DNA of 64,000 bases, from the NCBI GenBank assembly GCA_964434105.1, contig CAYSTJ010000006.1, positions 1-64,000 on the forward strand. Direction: 5' to 3'. The notes under the pieces are model-generated. The model saw only the letters and a program-made list of their open reading frames with translations, was not told the origin of the DNA and did not search any database. A program made the position numbers and the translations under genes. Shown one piece after another: positions 8,730 through 17,663 of the stretch; the stretch's first letter is position 1, and every line of letters begins with the position of its first letter. The DNA is from CAYNST01 sp964434105. GTDB taxonomy: Bacteria; Pseudomonadota; Gammaproteobacteria; Pseudomonadales; Cellvibrionaceae.

Positions 8730-9047
8730 TTACATCTCTTCAGCCAGCGCGGAAACAGAGCGGCTGGACCGGGTACTATCCGAATTACGACTCTGGGTCG
8801 AGTCGCTTGTTCTTGGGTTTGTTTCGGGCCTTTGTGCGTCTGCATCGACCACTCTGATATGAGTCGCGTGCATGCCTTTATCACCCCGCATCAGGTCGAA
8901 GGTGACTGATTGCCCCGCTTTAAGCGTTTTGTATCCGTCCATCTCGATGGACGAATAATGAGCAAACAGGTCCTCTTCTCCCGTATCGGGAAGAATAAAG
9001 CCGAAACCTTTAGCATTGTTGAACCATTTAACTTTACCAGTAGGCAT
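8730..9047 (-). CDS. cspD: Cold-shock domain protein CspD with polar tail
   Basis: 105 aa. The cold-shock domain fills residues 1-68, with the nucleic-acid binding motifs KGFGFI (RNP1) and DLFAHY (RNP2). CspD of E. coli is a stationary-phase inhibitor of replication that binds single-stranded DNA. About 35 residues after the domain form a Ser/Thr/Arg/Asp-rich tail, longer than in the E. coli protein (74 aa). Its divergent placement opposite clpS-clpA is the normal arrangement and supports the CspD identity. GAAGGA lies 8 bp before the ATG. Confidence 0.92.
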   Translation of the reverse strand: MPTGKVKWFNNAKGFGFILPDTGEEDLFAHYSSIEMDGYKTLKAGQSVTFDLMRGDKGMHATHIRVVDADAQRPETNPRTSDSTQSRNSDSTRSSRSVSALAEEM

Positions 9048-9270
9048 GGTCTGATCCTTCTTCTCTCAGTTGACCCCCCTGACCAACAGCTCCCATTTTT
9101 CGGGGAATTTATTGTTATTCAAAAGATCGTTCCGTTTATCTTGCCCAATTTGTAATCAAATCGACATTATATGTCAAGTTTTTAAACAAATTATGGTTGA
9201 TATTGTCTGTATAGGCGCCGGGTAGGTTAAAATGGCGGATCGGTAATTGGACTAAGTTCGTAGAAATGCC

Positions 9271-9666
9271 ATGGGTAATCTTGAAATTCTTCAGCTAACA
9301 TTAATAAGTGAAAGGCCACAGTGGAACAGTGAGCAGGGACCGGGCGAAGATGCTGGGGACGGAAATGTTGCGATCCAGGAAGAAAAGCCTAAATTAAGAA
9401 GACCACCTTTATACAAAGTGGTTATGATGAATGACGACTACACCCCTATGGAGTTTGTCGTTGAAACCCTCGAGTTGTTTTTTGGCATGGATCGTGAAAA
9501 AGCAACCCGGGTGATGTTGACAGTGCATACCCAAGGCAAAGCTACCTGTGGAATATACTCGCGGGATGTTGCTGAAACCAAAGCCGCGCAGGTGAACCAG
9601 TACGCGCGGGATAACGAACACCCTCTGCTGTGCGAGATCGAGAAAGTCGAGGGTGATGACCCATAG
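9271..9666 (+). CDS. clpS: ClpAP adaptor ClpS
   Basis: 131 aa. Delivers proteins with N-terminal Leu, Phe, Tyr or Trp to ClpAP. The N-degron pocket block is intact: LYKVVMMNDDYTPMEFVVE, then the conserved VHTQGKATCGIYSRDVAETK. The N-terminus is about 20 residues longer than in E. coli and resembles pseudomonad ClpS. A ribosome-binding site is not obvious. It lies 25 bp before clpA and forms an operon with it. Confidence 0.96.
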   Translation: MGNLEILQLTLISERPQWNSEQGPGEDAGDGNVAIQEEKPKLRRPPLYKVVMMNDDYTPMEFVVETLELFFGMDREKATRVMLTVHTQGKATCGIYSRDVAETKAAQVNQYARDNEHPLLCEIEKVEGDDP

Positions 9667-9691
9667 CTGAGATAGTCAGGTACGAAAGGCC

Positions 9692-11953
9692 ATGTTGAGC
9701 AAAGAGTTAGAGATTACTTTAAACCTCGCATTCAAGGGGGCCCGATCCAAGCGTCATGAATTCATGACCGTAGAGCACCTGTTGCTGGCATTGATCGATA
9801 ATGAATCTGCCGCAAACGTGCTGCGCGCCTGCGGAGCGAACCTTAGCGTACTGCGCCAGGAGCTGGTGGAGTTCGTCGACTCAACAACGCCCTTGATACC
9901 CGAATCGGACAATGAGCGCGAAACCCAGCCGACACTGGGGTTCCAGCGTGTGCTGCAGCGTGCTGTCTTCCATGTACAGTCATCGGGCAAGTCCGAAGTC
10001 ACCGGTGCCAATGTCCTGGTGGCCATATTCAGCGAGCAGGAAAGCCAGGCGGTCTATTACCTCAAGCAGCAAAGTATCGCCCGCATTGATGTTGTCAATT
10101 TCATTACCCACGGGATCACCAAGGTGTCCGGCGAATCGGGCCACGGCTCTGAGCCATCCCACGACAGCGCCGACGAAGACGCCGTTGGGACGCCGGGTGA
10201 CGGCGCCTCTGCCAACCCCCTGGATTCCTTTGCTACCAACCTGAATGAAATGGCGTTGCAGGGTAGGGTGGATCCATTGGTCGGGCGAGAATTCGAACTC
10301 GAACGGGTTGTGCAGGTGCTGGCTCGACGGCGTAAAAACAACCCGCTGCTGGTGGGTGAAAGTGGCGTGGGCAAGACCGCGATAGCGGAAGGGCTGGCAA
10401 AGAAAATCATTGATAAGGAAGTGCCTGAGGTGCTGGCGGACAGTGTGGTGTATTCGCTGGATCTGGGATCCTTGCTGGCCGGTACCAAATATCGGGGTGA
10501 TTTTGAAAAACGTTTCAAAGGTCTGCTGGCGGAGCTCAAGAAGCGCAAGAGCGCCATCCTTTTTATCGATGAAATACATACGATTATTGGTGCGGGAGCG
10601 GCATCCGGGGGGGTGATGGACGCATCGAATCTGCTGAAACCGCTACTCACGACAGGGGATTTGCGGTGTATTGGTTCTACCACATTTCAGGAGTACCGCG
10701 GAATCTTTGATAAAGACCGTGCACTGTCGCGCCGTTTTCAGAAAATCGACGTCAATGAGCCCAATGTCGAAGATACTTACAAGATTCTGAAGGGGCTAAA
10801 GTCCCGCTTTGAAGATCACCACAATTTGCGATATACAGATGCAGCACTGCGTGCAGCGGCCGAGCTGTCCGAGAAGTATATTTCGGACCGGTTTATGCCG
10901 GACAAGGCGATCGATGTTATTGATGAAGCTGGCGCGTATCAGCGGCTGCAGCCGGCCAGCAAGCGCAAGAAGCAGATCGGTGTGCGGGATGTCGAGGCAG
11001 TTGTTGCCAAAATCGCCCGTATCCCTGCGAAGACGGTTTCCTCCTCAGACCGGGAGCAACTGGCGAAACTGGACGAAAATCTCCGTATGACGGTGTTCGG
11101 GCAGGAAGAAGCCATAGGCGCAATCAGCGCAGCGATCAAGCTCTCCAGGGCCGGACTGTCTACGCATGAGAAACCTATCGGGTCCTTCCTGTTTGCGGGA
11201 CCCACCGGTGTCGGCAAAACCGAATTGTGCCGGCAGTTGGCCAAGGCCATGGGTGTGGAACTGGTTCGATTCGACATGTCAGAGTACATGGAACGTCATA
11301 CCGTTTCACGCCTGATCGGCGCGCCTCCCGGCTATGTGGGATTCGATCAGGGCGGATTGCTGACGGAGGCCGTCACCAAACAGCCGCACAGCGTTATCCT
11401 GCTCGACGAAATCGAGAAGGCACACCCTGACGTTTTCAACCTGTTGTTGCAGGTGATGGATCATGGCAAGCTGACGGACAATAACGGCAGGACCGCCGAT
11501 TTTCGCAACGCAGTATTGATTATGACGACAAACGCCGGGGCGGAATCCTCCAGTCGTGCGTCGATCGGCTTTACAAAGCAGGATCATTCGACCGACGCCA
11601 TGGAGGTCATCAAGAAGACCTTCTCGCCAGAGTTCCGAAACCGCCTGGATTCCATTATCCAGTTTGGTTCGCTGAACATGGAGGTTATACGAACGGTGGT
11701 GGACAAGTTCCTGATGGAGCTGCAAACCCAGCTGGATGACAAGAAAGTAACCATGGAGATTACGGACGAGGCGCGGGAGTGGCTTGCCAGTAATGGTTAT
11801 GATGAAAAAATGGGTGCGCGCCCTATGGCCCGTATCATCCAGGAGCGTATCAAGAAGCCGCTTGCGGAGATGATATTGTTCGGTTCCCTCAGTGATGGCG
11901 GTGGAACGGTCAGTATCACTGTTGAAAATGGCGAGTTGGTATTAAAGGCCTGA
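9692..11953 (+). CDS. clpA: ATP-dependent protease ATPase subunit ClpA
   Basis: 753 aa. Hexameric AAA+ unfoldase of the ClpAP protease. The N-terminal Clp_N repeat domain occupies about 1-145. The first ATPase has Walker A GESGVGKT (222-229) and Walker B ILFIDEIHTI. The second has GPTGVGKT (503-510) and VILLDEIEKAH. The C-terminal D2 small domain ends with GARPMARIIQERIKKPLAEMIL. Length agrees with E. coli ClpA (758 aa). The IGF/L-type ClpP docking loop would lie in the D2 large domain; SIGFTKQD is a good candidate. Confidence 0.98.
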   Translation: MLSKELEITLNLAFKGARSKRHEFMTVEHLLLALIDNESAANVLRACGANLSVLRQELVEFVDSTTPLIPESDNERETQPTLGFQRVLQRAVFHVQSSGKSEVTGANVLVAIFSEQESQAVYYLKQQSIARIDVVNFITHGITKVSGESGHGSEPSHDSADEDAVGTPGDGASANPLDSFATNLNEMALQGRVDPLVGREFELERVVQVLARRRKNNPLLVGESGVGKTAIAEGLAKKIIDKEVPEVLADSVVYSLDLGSLLAGTKYRGDFEKRFKGLLAELKKRKSAILFIDEIHTIIGAGAASGGVMDASNLLKPLLTTGDLRCIGSTTFQEYRGIFDKDRALSRRFQKIDVNEPNVEDTYKILKGLKSRFEDHHNLRYTDAALRAAAELSEKYISDRFMPDKAIDVIDEAGAYQRLQPASKRKKQIGVRDVEAVVAKIARIPAKTVSSSDREQLAKLDENLRMTVFGQEEAIGAISAAIKLSRAGLSTHEKPIGSFLFAGPTGVGKTELCRQLAKAMGVELVRFDMSEYMERHTVSRLIGAPPGYVGFDQGGLLTEAVTKQPHSVILLDEIEKAHPDVFNLLLQVMDHGKLTDNNGRTADFRNAVLIMTTNAGAESSSRASIGFTKQDHSTDAMEVIKKTFSPEFRNRLDSIIQFGSLNMEVIRTVVDKFLMELQTQLDDKKVTMEITDEAREWLASNGYDEKMGARPMARIIQERIKKPLAEMILFGSLSDGGGTVSITVENGELVLKA

Positions 11954-11958
11954 GAGTT

Positions 11959-11988
11959 GGGCACCCCTGTCCGATTTCAGGGGTGCCC
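11959..11988 (+). terminator. Hairpin after clpA, convergent with infA
   Basis: A perfect 10-bp stem, GGGCACCCCT/AGGGGTGCCC, with a 10-nt loop, starting 5 bp after the clpA stop. It lacks a T-run, so it is an imperfect intrinsic terminator or an mRNA-stabilising hairpin. infA ends about 105 bp further on, from the other strand. Confidence 0.6.
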
Positions 11989-12093
11989 CGCAGCGGACAT
12001 TATTCCCGAAATATAGAGTCATTGCCTGGAAAGCCGTAAGAATTTCGCTACGTCGTGACCCGGCAGTAAGCGCTGCAGAGTCTGCTCCCTTTC

Positions 12094-12312
12094 TCAGCGA
12101 GCCCGGTAAGTGATTCGGCCCTTGCTGAGGTCGTAGGGCGTCAGCTCGACCTTGACTTTGTCGCCGGTGAGAATGCGGATATAGTTTTTGCGCATTTTGC
12201 CTGAAATATGGGCTGTTACCACATGTCCATTCTCAAGCTTTACCCGAAACGTCGTATTCGGCAAGGTATCAATTACTTCACCTTCCATTTCAAAATTGTC
12301 TTCTTTTGCCAT
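12094..12312 (-). CDS. infA: Translation initiation factor IF-1
   Basis: 72 aa, the exact family length. An OB-fold S1-like protein that binds the ribosomal A site during initiation. The sequence MAKEDNFEMEGEV and the C-terminal LTPYDLSKGRITYRAR are near-invariant. AGGA lies just upstream of the ATG. It follows bpt by 143 bp on the same strand, so it may have its own promoter. Confidence 0.98.
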   Translation of the reverse strand: MAKEDNFEMEGEVIDTLPNTTFRVKLENGHVVTAHISGKMRKNYIRILTGDKVKVELTPYDLSKGRITYRAR

Positions 12313-12455
12313 TCGGCAGGTTCCTCAATGTAAGCGCTGTAGCCGCAATTGTCAGTTTTGGCGGCCGGATTTTCGAAAGGCGGCAATTTTGCCTGAATTA
12401 TGTGAATCTTCCAAGCGAGAATCGGTTATTTTTGCTTTCTGAAGGGAATGACAGC

Positions 12456-13175
12456 TCAGCTAAAGGTGATCCAGCGGTTCTGAATGAACATCTGAACAGG
12501 GCGAAAATGGGTCTTATACTTCATTTTGTCGCATTCCTTGATCCAGTAGCCAAGGTACACATAAGGCAGATCCGACTGTCGCGCTGTGTCCAGTTGCTGG
12601 AGTATGGCGTAGGTGCCCAGGCTCCGGCCGGCTTCATCCGGATCATAAAACGTATAGATGGCCGACACGCCGTTTTCGAGAAAATCGGTGACTGCCAGCG
12701 CCAGCAGGCGGTTACCTGATCTGAACTCCAGATAGCGGGTGGAACCCCATTCCGCGCTCAGAAACTCTCTGAACTGATGGCGGGTTGCAGGGTACATATC
12801 GCCATTGGCGTGGCGCTGTTCGAGATACCGTTCGTAAAGAAGATAATGTTCATCGGTATCGATTGAGGCGACAAACCGTGTTTCGATATCGGCATTTCTT
12901 TTCAGGCAGCGTTTCTGGGATCGTGACAGTTTTATTCCGGCAACAGGCAGTCGCAGTGGAATGCAGGCCTGACAGCTGCGGCAGTGGGGCCGATAGATAT
13001 GACTGCCGCTACGCCGGAAGCCCAGTTCAGACAGCTCACCATACAATGCGAGATTCATCTCTGCGCTGGGATCAATAAACACCGTCGTGGCGAGCTGGCC
13101 CTGAAGATAGCTGCAGGGATGCTCATGCGTCGCATAGAGTTTAAGAGACGATATGTCGGTGGTACGTAATAGCAT
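12456..13175 (-). CDS. bpt: Leucyl-D/E-tRNA-protein transferase Bpt
   Basis: 239 aa. Transfers Leu to proteins with N-terminal Asp or Glu, creating a ClpS-recognised N-degron. Family blocks are present: HPCSYLQGQLATTVF, YRPHCRSCQACIPLRLPV with its Cys cluster, and YVYLGYWIKECDKMKYK. The only good start is an ATG inside the end of aat, so the two reading frames overlap by 35 bp, an unusually long overlap. It is in the trxB-aat-bpt operon. Confidence 0.95.
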   Translation of the reverse strand: MLLRTTDISSLKLYATHEHPCSYLQGQLATTVFIDPSAEMNLALYGELSELGFRRSGSHIYRPHCRSCQACIPLRLPVAGIKLSRSQKRCLKRNADIETRFVASIDTDEHYLLYERYLEQRHANGDMYPATRHQFREFLSAEWGSTRYLEFRSGNRLLALAVTDFLENGVSAIYTFYDPDEAGRSLGTYAILQQLDTARQSDLPYVYLGYWIKECDKMKYKTHFRPVQMFIQNRWITFS

Positions 13176-13884
13176 TGCCGTTCACTTCGCGCCAGAAAGC
13201 TTGTCCAGAGTCTATCAAGGCTGCTGTAGTATTCAAGTGCAGAATGTCCTCAAAACGCTGCCGGGGAATCTCCCGGGCGCCAAGGCTGACAAGGTGCGGG
13301 TTGGCGACCTGGCAGTCGATCAGCCTGAACCCGGCGCGTTCGAGCCAGCGTGATAACGTGATAAAAGCCATTTTCGAGGCATTGGGTGCCAGGCTGAACA
13401 TGGATTCCCCGAAAAATATCCGCCCCAGTGCAACCCCATACAGGCCGCCAATCAGTGCGTTCCGGTCGTCGAGGACCTCAATGGAGTGCGCGTAGCCTTC
13501 GCTATGCAGCGCGGTGTAGGCCCGTTGCATGGCGGGGCTGATCCAGGTTCCTGGTTGCTCTCTACGCGGGGCTGCACACCCCTTCACAACGTCCGCGAAC
13601 TGGCGGTCTACGGTTACCTGCCACTTGCTGGATCTCAACAGCTTGCCCATGCTGCGAGAGCAATGCGCTTCGCCGGGGACGAGCACCATGCGGGGGTCGG
13701 GCGACCACCACAGGACAGGCTGGTCGGCCTCGTACCAGGGGAATATGCCGCGTCGATAGGCGCGAAGCAGTCGCGAGACAGAAAGGTCACCGCCGACCGC
13801 CAGCAGACCGTTCGGATCGCGCAACGCCATCGACGTCGGGGGAAAGTCGTCAAGGCCGTCCCATGGCGCTACGGCGGCAGACAC
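13141..13884 (-). CDS. aat: Leucyl/phenylalanyl-tRNA-protein transferase Aat
   Basis: 247 aa. Adds Leu or Phe to proteins with N-terminal Lys, Arg or Met for degradation through ClpS-ClpAP. Conserved regions: FPWYEADQPVLWWSPDPRMVL, the TWI block in PGTWISPAM, LIGGLYGVALGRIFFGESMFS and LIDCQVANPHLVSLGAREIPR. It follows trxB by 12 bp and overlaps bpt by 35 bp. Confidence 0.97.
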   Translation of the reverse strand: MSAAVAPWDGLDDFPPTSMALRDPNGLLAVGGDLSVSRLLRAYRRGIFPWYEADQPVLWWSPDPRMVLVPGEAHCSRSMGKLLRSSKWQVTVDRQFADVVKGCAAPRREQPGTWISPAMQRAYTALHSEGYAHSIEVLDDRNALIGGLYGVALGRIFFGESMFSLAPNASKMAFITLSRWLERAGFRLIDCQVANPHLVSLGAREIPRQRFEDILHLNTTAALIDSGQAFWREVNGNAITYHRHIVS

Positions 13885-13896
13885 CTGAGCAACCTG

Positions 13897-14847
13897 CTAC
13901 TTCAGGTTGTCCAGATACCGTTCAGCATCCAGTGCGGCCATACACCCCGATCCGGCTGAAGTGATCGCCTGCCGATATATGTGGTCGCTGACATCCCCGG
14001 CAGCGAACACGCCGGGGATACTGGTGGCGGTGGCATTGCCGCTCAGGCCGCTTTTCACCAGGATGTAGCCGTTGTTCATCTCCAGCTGGTCCGCAAATAT
14101 GTCGGTATTGGGTTTATGACCAATGGCGATAAATGCGCCGGCGATGTCAATGACTTCCGTATTGCCATCGAGCGTGCTGCGCAAACGGGCAGCGTTTACG
14201 CCTTTTTCGTCGCCGAGAATTTCCTCCAGCGTCCGGTTCCAGAGTAGTCGTACATTGCCGCTCTCTGCTTTTGCGAAGAGCCGGTCCTGTAATATTTTCT
14301 CGGCTTTCAAGGAGTCACGACGGTGGATCAATACCACTTCAGAGCAGATGTTGGACAGATAAAGCGCCTCCTCAACAGCGGTGTTGCCGCCACCGACAAC
14401 AGCGACCTTCTGGTCGCGGTAGAAGAAACCATCGCAGGTTGCACAGGCGCTGACCCCGCGCCCCTGGAACGCCTGCTCGGACTCAAGGCCAAGATATTGG
14501 GCGGAAGCCCCTGTGGCAATAATCAGCGCATCGCACGTATAGTTGCTGGAGCCCTGTAATCTGAACGGGCGGCTCTTCAGGTCAACGCTGTCGATATGAT
14601 CGAAAATAATCTGTGTGTCGAACCGTTCGGCGTGTTGCTGCATCTGAACCATTAAATCCGGACCCTGCAGGTCGGCAGGCCCGCCGGGCCAGTTTTCCAC
14701 CTCGGTAGTCGTGGTCAGCTGACCACCTTGCTGCATACCGGTTATAACAACCGGCTTCAGGTTGGCTCGTGCGGCATATACCGCCGCTGTGTATCCGGCT
14801 GGACCCGAACCCAGAATAATAAGTCTGTGGTGCTGTGCTTCTGACAT
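13897..14847 (-). CDS. trxB: Thioredoxin reductase
   Basis: 316 aa. FAD/NADPH flavoenzyme that reduces thioredoxin. The ATG at 14847 is preferred to upstream options because it gives the standard N-terminus and has AGGAAAA before it. FAD motif GSGPAGYTAAVYAARA is near 13-28. The redox-active pair is C135/C138 in CATCDGFF, followed by the NADPH motif VVGGGNTAVEEALYL. First gene of the trxB-aat-bpt operon, divergent from ftsK. Confidence 0.97.
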   Translation of the reverse strand: MSEAQHHRLIILGSGPAGYTAAVYAARANLKPVVITGMQQGGQLTTTTEVENWPGGPADLQGPDLMVQMQQHAERFDTQIIFDHIDSVDLKSRPFRLQGSSNYTCDALIIATGASAQYLGLESEQAFQGRGVSACATCDGFFYRDQKVAVVGGGNTAVEEALYLSNICSEVVLIHRRDSLKAEKILQDRLFAKAESGNVRLLWNRTLEEILGDEKGVNAARLRSTLDGNTEVIDIAGAFIAIGHKPNTDIFADQLEMNNGYILVKSGLSGNATATSIPGVFAAGDVSDHIYRQAITSAGSGCMAALDAERYLDNLK

Positions 14848-14909
14848 GGGAGTTTTTCCTGATTTTTCCAAGCAAATTAGAGGGCTTTGATGTAACAATG
14901 GCGCCGGTT

Positions 14910-14929
14910 CGGCACATTTCAATGTGCCG
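14910..14929. promoter_or_regulatory. 20-bp palindrome upstream of trxB
   Basis: CGGCACAT-TTCA-ATGTGCCG is a perfect 8-bp inverted repeat with a 4-bp centre, 62 bp upstream of the trxB ATG. It could be an operator for a dimeric regulator or an RNA hairpin in the trxB leader. It does not match an OxyR or LexA consensus that I recognise. Confidence 0.4.
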
Positions 14930-15108
14930 CAGCCAGACGCCTGGCAAAGCTGTGGGTGCGCGTTACGCTACGGTTCAGCTAACAGGCGCCACAGTGGGGC
15001 ATTGCTGCCGACCCTGGCTCGTGGAGGTTTCGAGTACCATCAAGTATCGGGATTTGGCCGCAGGTTTTCAATTATGCACGATGAAACGCTACAATATCAG
15101 AAAAATAG

Positions 15109-15265
15109 GTAACTTTTCAGCTCGTGTCGTCCCTGTTCGGATTGCGTCCGGACGGGCCGCCTGGGCAGGCGTTCAAACCTGTTACCGACGGGTTTGTGAC
15201 CATTTTTTAACGCAGCTTTCATTTGTAGGTGCAGGGGCAAATCGGGGCGTGAACTGAATAGTTAC
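15109..15265 (+). mobile_element. MITE-like repeat, copy B (157 bp, internally deleted)
   Basis: Same element as at 5081 and 49524. The terminal repeats are the clearest of the three: GTAACTTTTCAG at the left and CTGAATAGTTAC at the right, 11 of 12 matching when inverted. The flanks are AAAAATAG and AAAAAAAG, an 8-bp direct repeat with one mismatch. Relative to the other copies about 71 bp are missing between the left end and the central palindrome CGCCTG-GG-CAGGCG (15158-15171). Confidence 0.8.
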
Positions 15266-15314
15266 AAAAAAAGAAGTCCTCTACAGCAGTCTCATCAACC
15301 ATAGGGCCGAAACA

Positions 15315-17663
15315 TTGAAGAACAGTAAGCAGGCGGCGACGGCGAAATCCGCTGCGCCCGGGAAGCCGCTCGAACGCATTATTCTCGAAGGATTTCTGAT
15401 CGGATTGATTGCGACCTGCGCGTTCATAACGTTATCGCTGTTTACTTTCCATCCGAACGATCCGGGCTGGTCCAACACCGGTCGAGGTGAAATACGCAAC
15501 GCGGCCGGGCCCGCCGGAGCCTGGCTGGCCAATATCTTTTTTTCCCTGTTCGGGCAAATGGCTTACGCGTTTCCTGTTATGTTGATTTTTAAGGCATTTA
15601 ATATTTTGCGGGAGAAACAGGCGGGGCGGTTTGATCCGCTTATCTATCTGGTACGCATTGTCGGATTTGCCTTGAGCATGATCGCCGCTACCGGGCTTAT
15701 GGTGCAATACACCGGGTACGAGGCGGGGCACCTGCCATTTTCTTCAGGAGGACTGATAGGTATAGCGACTGCCGAGACAGCGGACACGGTGTTCGGTGTG
15801 GTAGGTGGGTCGCTGCTCCTGGTATCGATTTTGTTGTTTGGGCTTACGATCTTTCTCGATATTTCATGGATCGCCCTGATGGACAGCCTGGGCAGATCGG
15901 TATTGGCGATCGGCACGTTCATTCAGCATAAAACATTCGTCTGGCGACGGCTGCAGCGGGAGCGGAAAGAAGTGTCAGCGGTGGTTGCCAGCCGGAAAGC
16001 GCAGCAGGCAAAGCAGGCAAAGGAGAACGCAAAGCGCATCCCGCCGTCCATATCAGTGTTGCCGAAGCCGACCAGGCCGGCCAAGCCGGTCAAACCGGGT
16101 GTACAGCCACAAAAAGAGAAGCAGCAGTCACTGTTTGATAGTCCGTTAACGGGCGACCTTCCTGCCATTAACCTTCTGGATTCAGCGGACCGGGATATAA
16201 AGAAGGGCTATTCAGATGAGTCACTGGGAGAAATGTCGCGCAGTCTGGAGGTCAAGCTGAAGGATTTCGGTATCGATGCCGCTGTGGTAGACGTGCTGCC
16301 GGGTCCGGTGGTGACCCGTTTTGAAATCCAGCCTGCCGCCGGTGTAAAGGTCAGCCGCATAACGAACCTGGCCAAGGATCTTGCCCGCTCGCTTGCGGTC
16401 ATCAGTGTGCGGGTGGTCGAGGTGATCGAGGGCAAGTCGGTGGTAGGTATCGAGATACCGAATCAGGAGCGCGAAATGGTGCGCCTGTCGGCCGTCCTGT
16501 CGTCGGCGGTTTATGATAAGTCCCGTTCACCATTAACGCTGGCACTGGGTCACGATATATCAGGGCAGCCGATAGTCGCCGACCTGGCCAAGATGCCGCA
16601 TCTGCTGGTGGCAGGAACCACTGGCTCGGGCAAGTCGGTCGGGGTCAACGCCATGTTGCTGAGTCTGCTGTACAAGGCCACGCCAAAAGAAGTCCGGCTG
16701 ATGCTGGTTGATCCGAAGATGCTGGAACTTTCGGTGTATGAGGGCATACCGCACCTGCTGGCCCCTGTTATTACCGATATGAAGGATGCCGCGACGGGCC
16801 TGCGCTGGTGTGTTGGCGAAATGGAGCGCCGGTACAAGTTGATGGCAGCCCTCGGTGTGCGCAACCTGGCTGGCTTCAACAAGAAGGTGGAGGACGCAGC
16901 CAAAGCTGGATCTCCCTTGCGGGATCCGATCTGGCGACCCGAAAGCGGTATGGTAGGTGAGGATGCTGTGCCGCCTGATCTGAACACCCTGCCGGCAATT
17001 GTTGTGGTTATTGATGAATTTGCCGACATGATGATGATTGTCGGCAAGAAGGTGGAGCAGCTGATAGCACGTATCGCCCAAAAGGCGCGTGCGGCTGGAA
17101 TCCATTTAATACTGGCGACGCAGCGGCCCTCTGTGGATGTGATTACGGGTCTGATCAAGGCCAACGTGCCGACGCGGATGGCATTTCAGGTCTCCTCGAA
17201 AATTGATTCGCGAACAATTCTGGATCAGGGCGGTGCAGAACAGCTTCTGGGTCACGGCGACATGCTGTACCTGCCGCCAGGGACCAGTCTGCCGGTGCGT
17301 GTCCACGGCGCCTTTGTGGATGATCACGAGGTACACAATGTGGTGGCGGACTGGAAGCGCCGGGGCGAGCCGGATTACCTGGACGACATTTTCAGTGAAT
17401 CCACGGACTCTATTATGGTTCCCGGCTATTCGACCGAGGGTGGTGGTGGCGATTCTGACAGTGAGTCTGATCCGCTGTACGATGAGGCGGTCGCGTTCAT
17501 CACAGAAACACGTAAGGCAAGTATATCGTCTGTACAGCGTAAATTGCGGATCGGCTATAACCGTGCTGCCCGGCTGATTGAGCAGATGGAAGAATCGGGC
17601 GTCGTTACGCCGATGGGCGCGAATGGCAACCGCGAAGTACTGGCGCCGCCGCCGCCACGATGA
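15315..17663 (+). CDS. ftsK: DNA translocase FtsK
   Basis: 782 aa from a TTG start; no ATG gives a full N-terminal domain. Coordinates septation with chromosome dimer resolution at the division site. Four or so membrane segments fill about 20-200, followed by a short basic/proline linker (about 215-280), much shorter than in E. coli FtsK (1329 aa) and like the pseudomonad type. The motor domain has Walker A GTTGSGKS (434-441) and Walker B VVVIDEFADMMM. The C-terminal gamma winged helix, which reads KOPS sites and activates XerD, is present (SSVQRKLRIGYNRAARLIEQ). Confidence 0.97.
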   Translation: MKNSKQAATAKSAAPGKPLERIILEGFLIGLIATCAFITLSLFTFHPNDPGWSNTGRGEIRNAAGPAGAWLANIFFSLFGQMAYAFPVMLIFKAFNILREKQAGRFDPLIYLVRIVGFALSMIAATGLMVQYTGYEAGHLPFSSGGLIGIATAETADTVFGVVGGSLLLVSILLFGLTIFLDISWIALMDSLGRSVLAIGTFIQHKTFVWRRLQRERKEVSAVVASRKAQQAKQAKENAKRIPPSISVLPKPTRPAKPVKPGVQPQKEKQQSLFDSPLTGDLPAINLLDSADRDIKKGYSDESLGEMSRSLEVKLKDFGIDAAVVDVLPGPVVTRFEIQPAAGVKVSRITNLAKDLARSLAVISVRVVEVIEGKSVVGIEIPNQEREMVRLSAVLSSAVYDKSRSPLTLALGHDISGQPIVADLAKMPHLLVAGTTGSGKSVGVNAMLLSLLYKATPKEVRLMLVDPKMLELSVYEGIPHLLAPVITDMKDAATGLRWCVGEMERRYKLMAALGVRNLAGFNKKVEDAAKAGSPLRDPIWRPESGMVGEDAVPPDLNTLPAIVVVIDEFADMMMIVGKKVEQLIARIAQKARAAGIHLILATQRPSVDVITGLIKANVPTRMAFQVSSKIDSRTILDQGGAEQLLGHGDMLYLPPGTSLPVRVHGAFVDDHEVHNVVADWKRRGEPDYLDDIFSESTDSIMVPGYSTEGGGGDSDSESDPLYDEAVAFITETRKASISSVQRKLRIGYNRAARLIEQMEESGVVTPMGANGNREVLAPPPPR

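Larger units (their letters stand above)
14848..15314. other. Divergent trxB/ftsK spacer
   Basis: 467 bp without a gene. It holds a 20-bp palindrome near trxB (14910-14929), a second small hairpin GCCAG-ACGC-CTGGC beside it (14932-14945), and copy B of the dispersed repeat (15109-15265), which ends 49 bp before the ftsK start. Open frames here are short and unconvincing. Confidence 0.6.

Noticed and set aside
15158..15187. GTTCAAACC in the repeat as a possible tRNA T-loop
   Set aside because: No acceptor stem, anticodon arm or CCA-end context surrounds it in any of the three copies.
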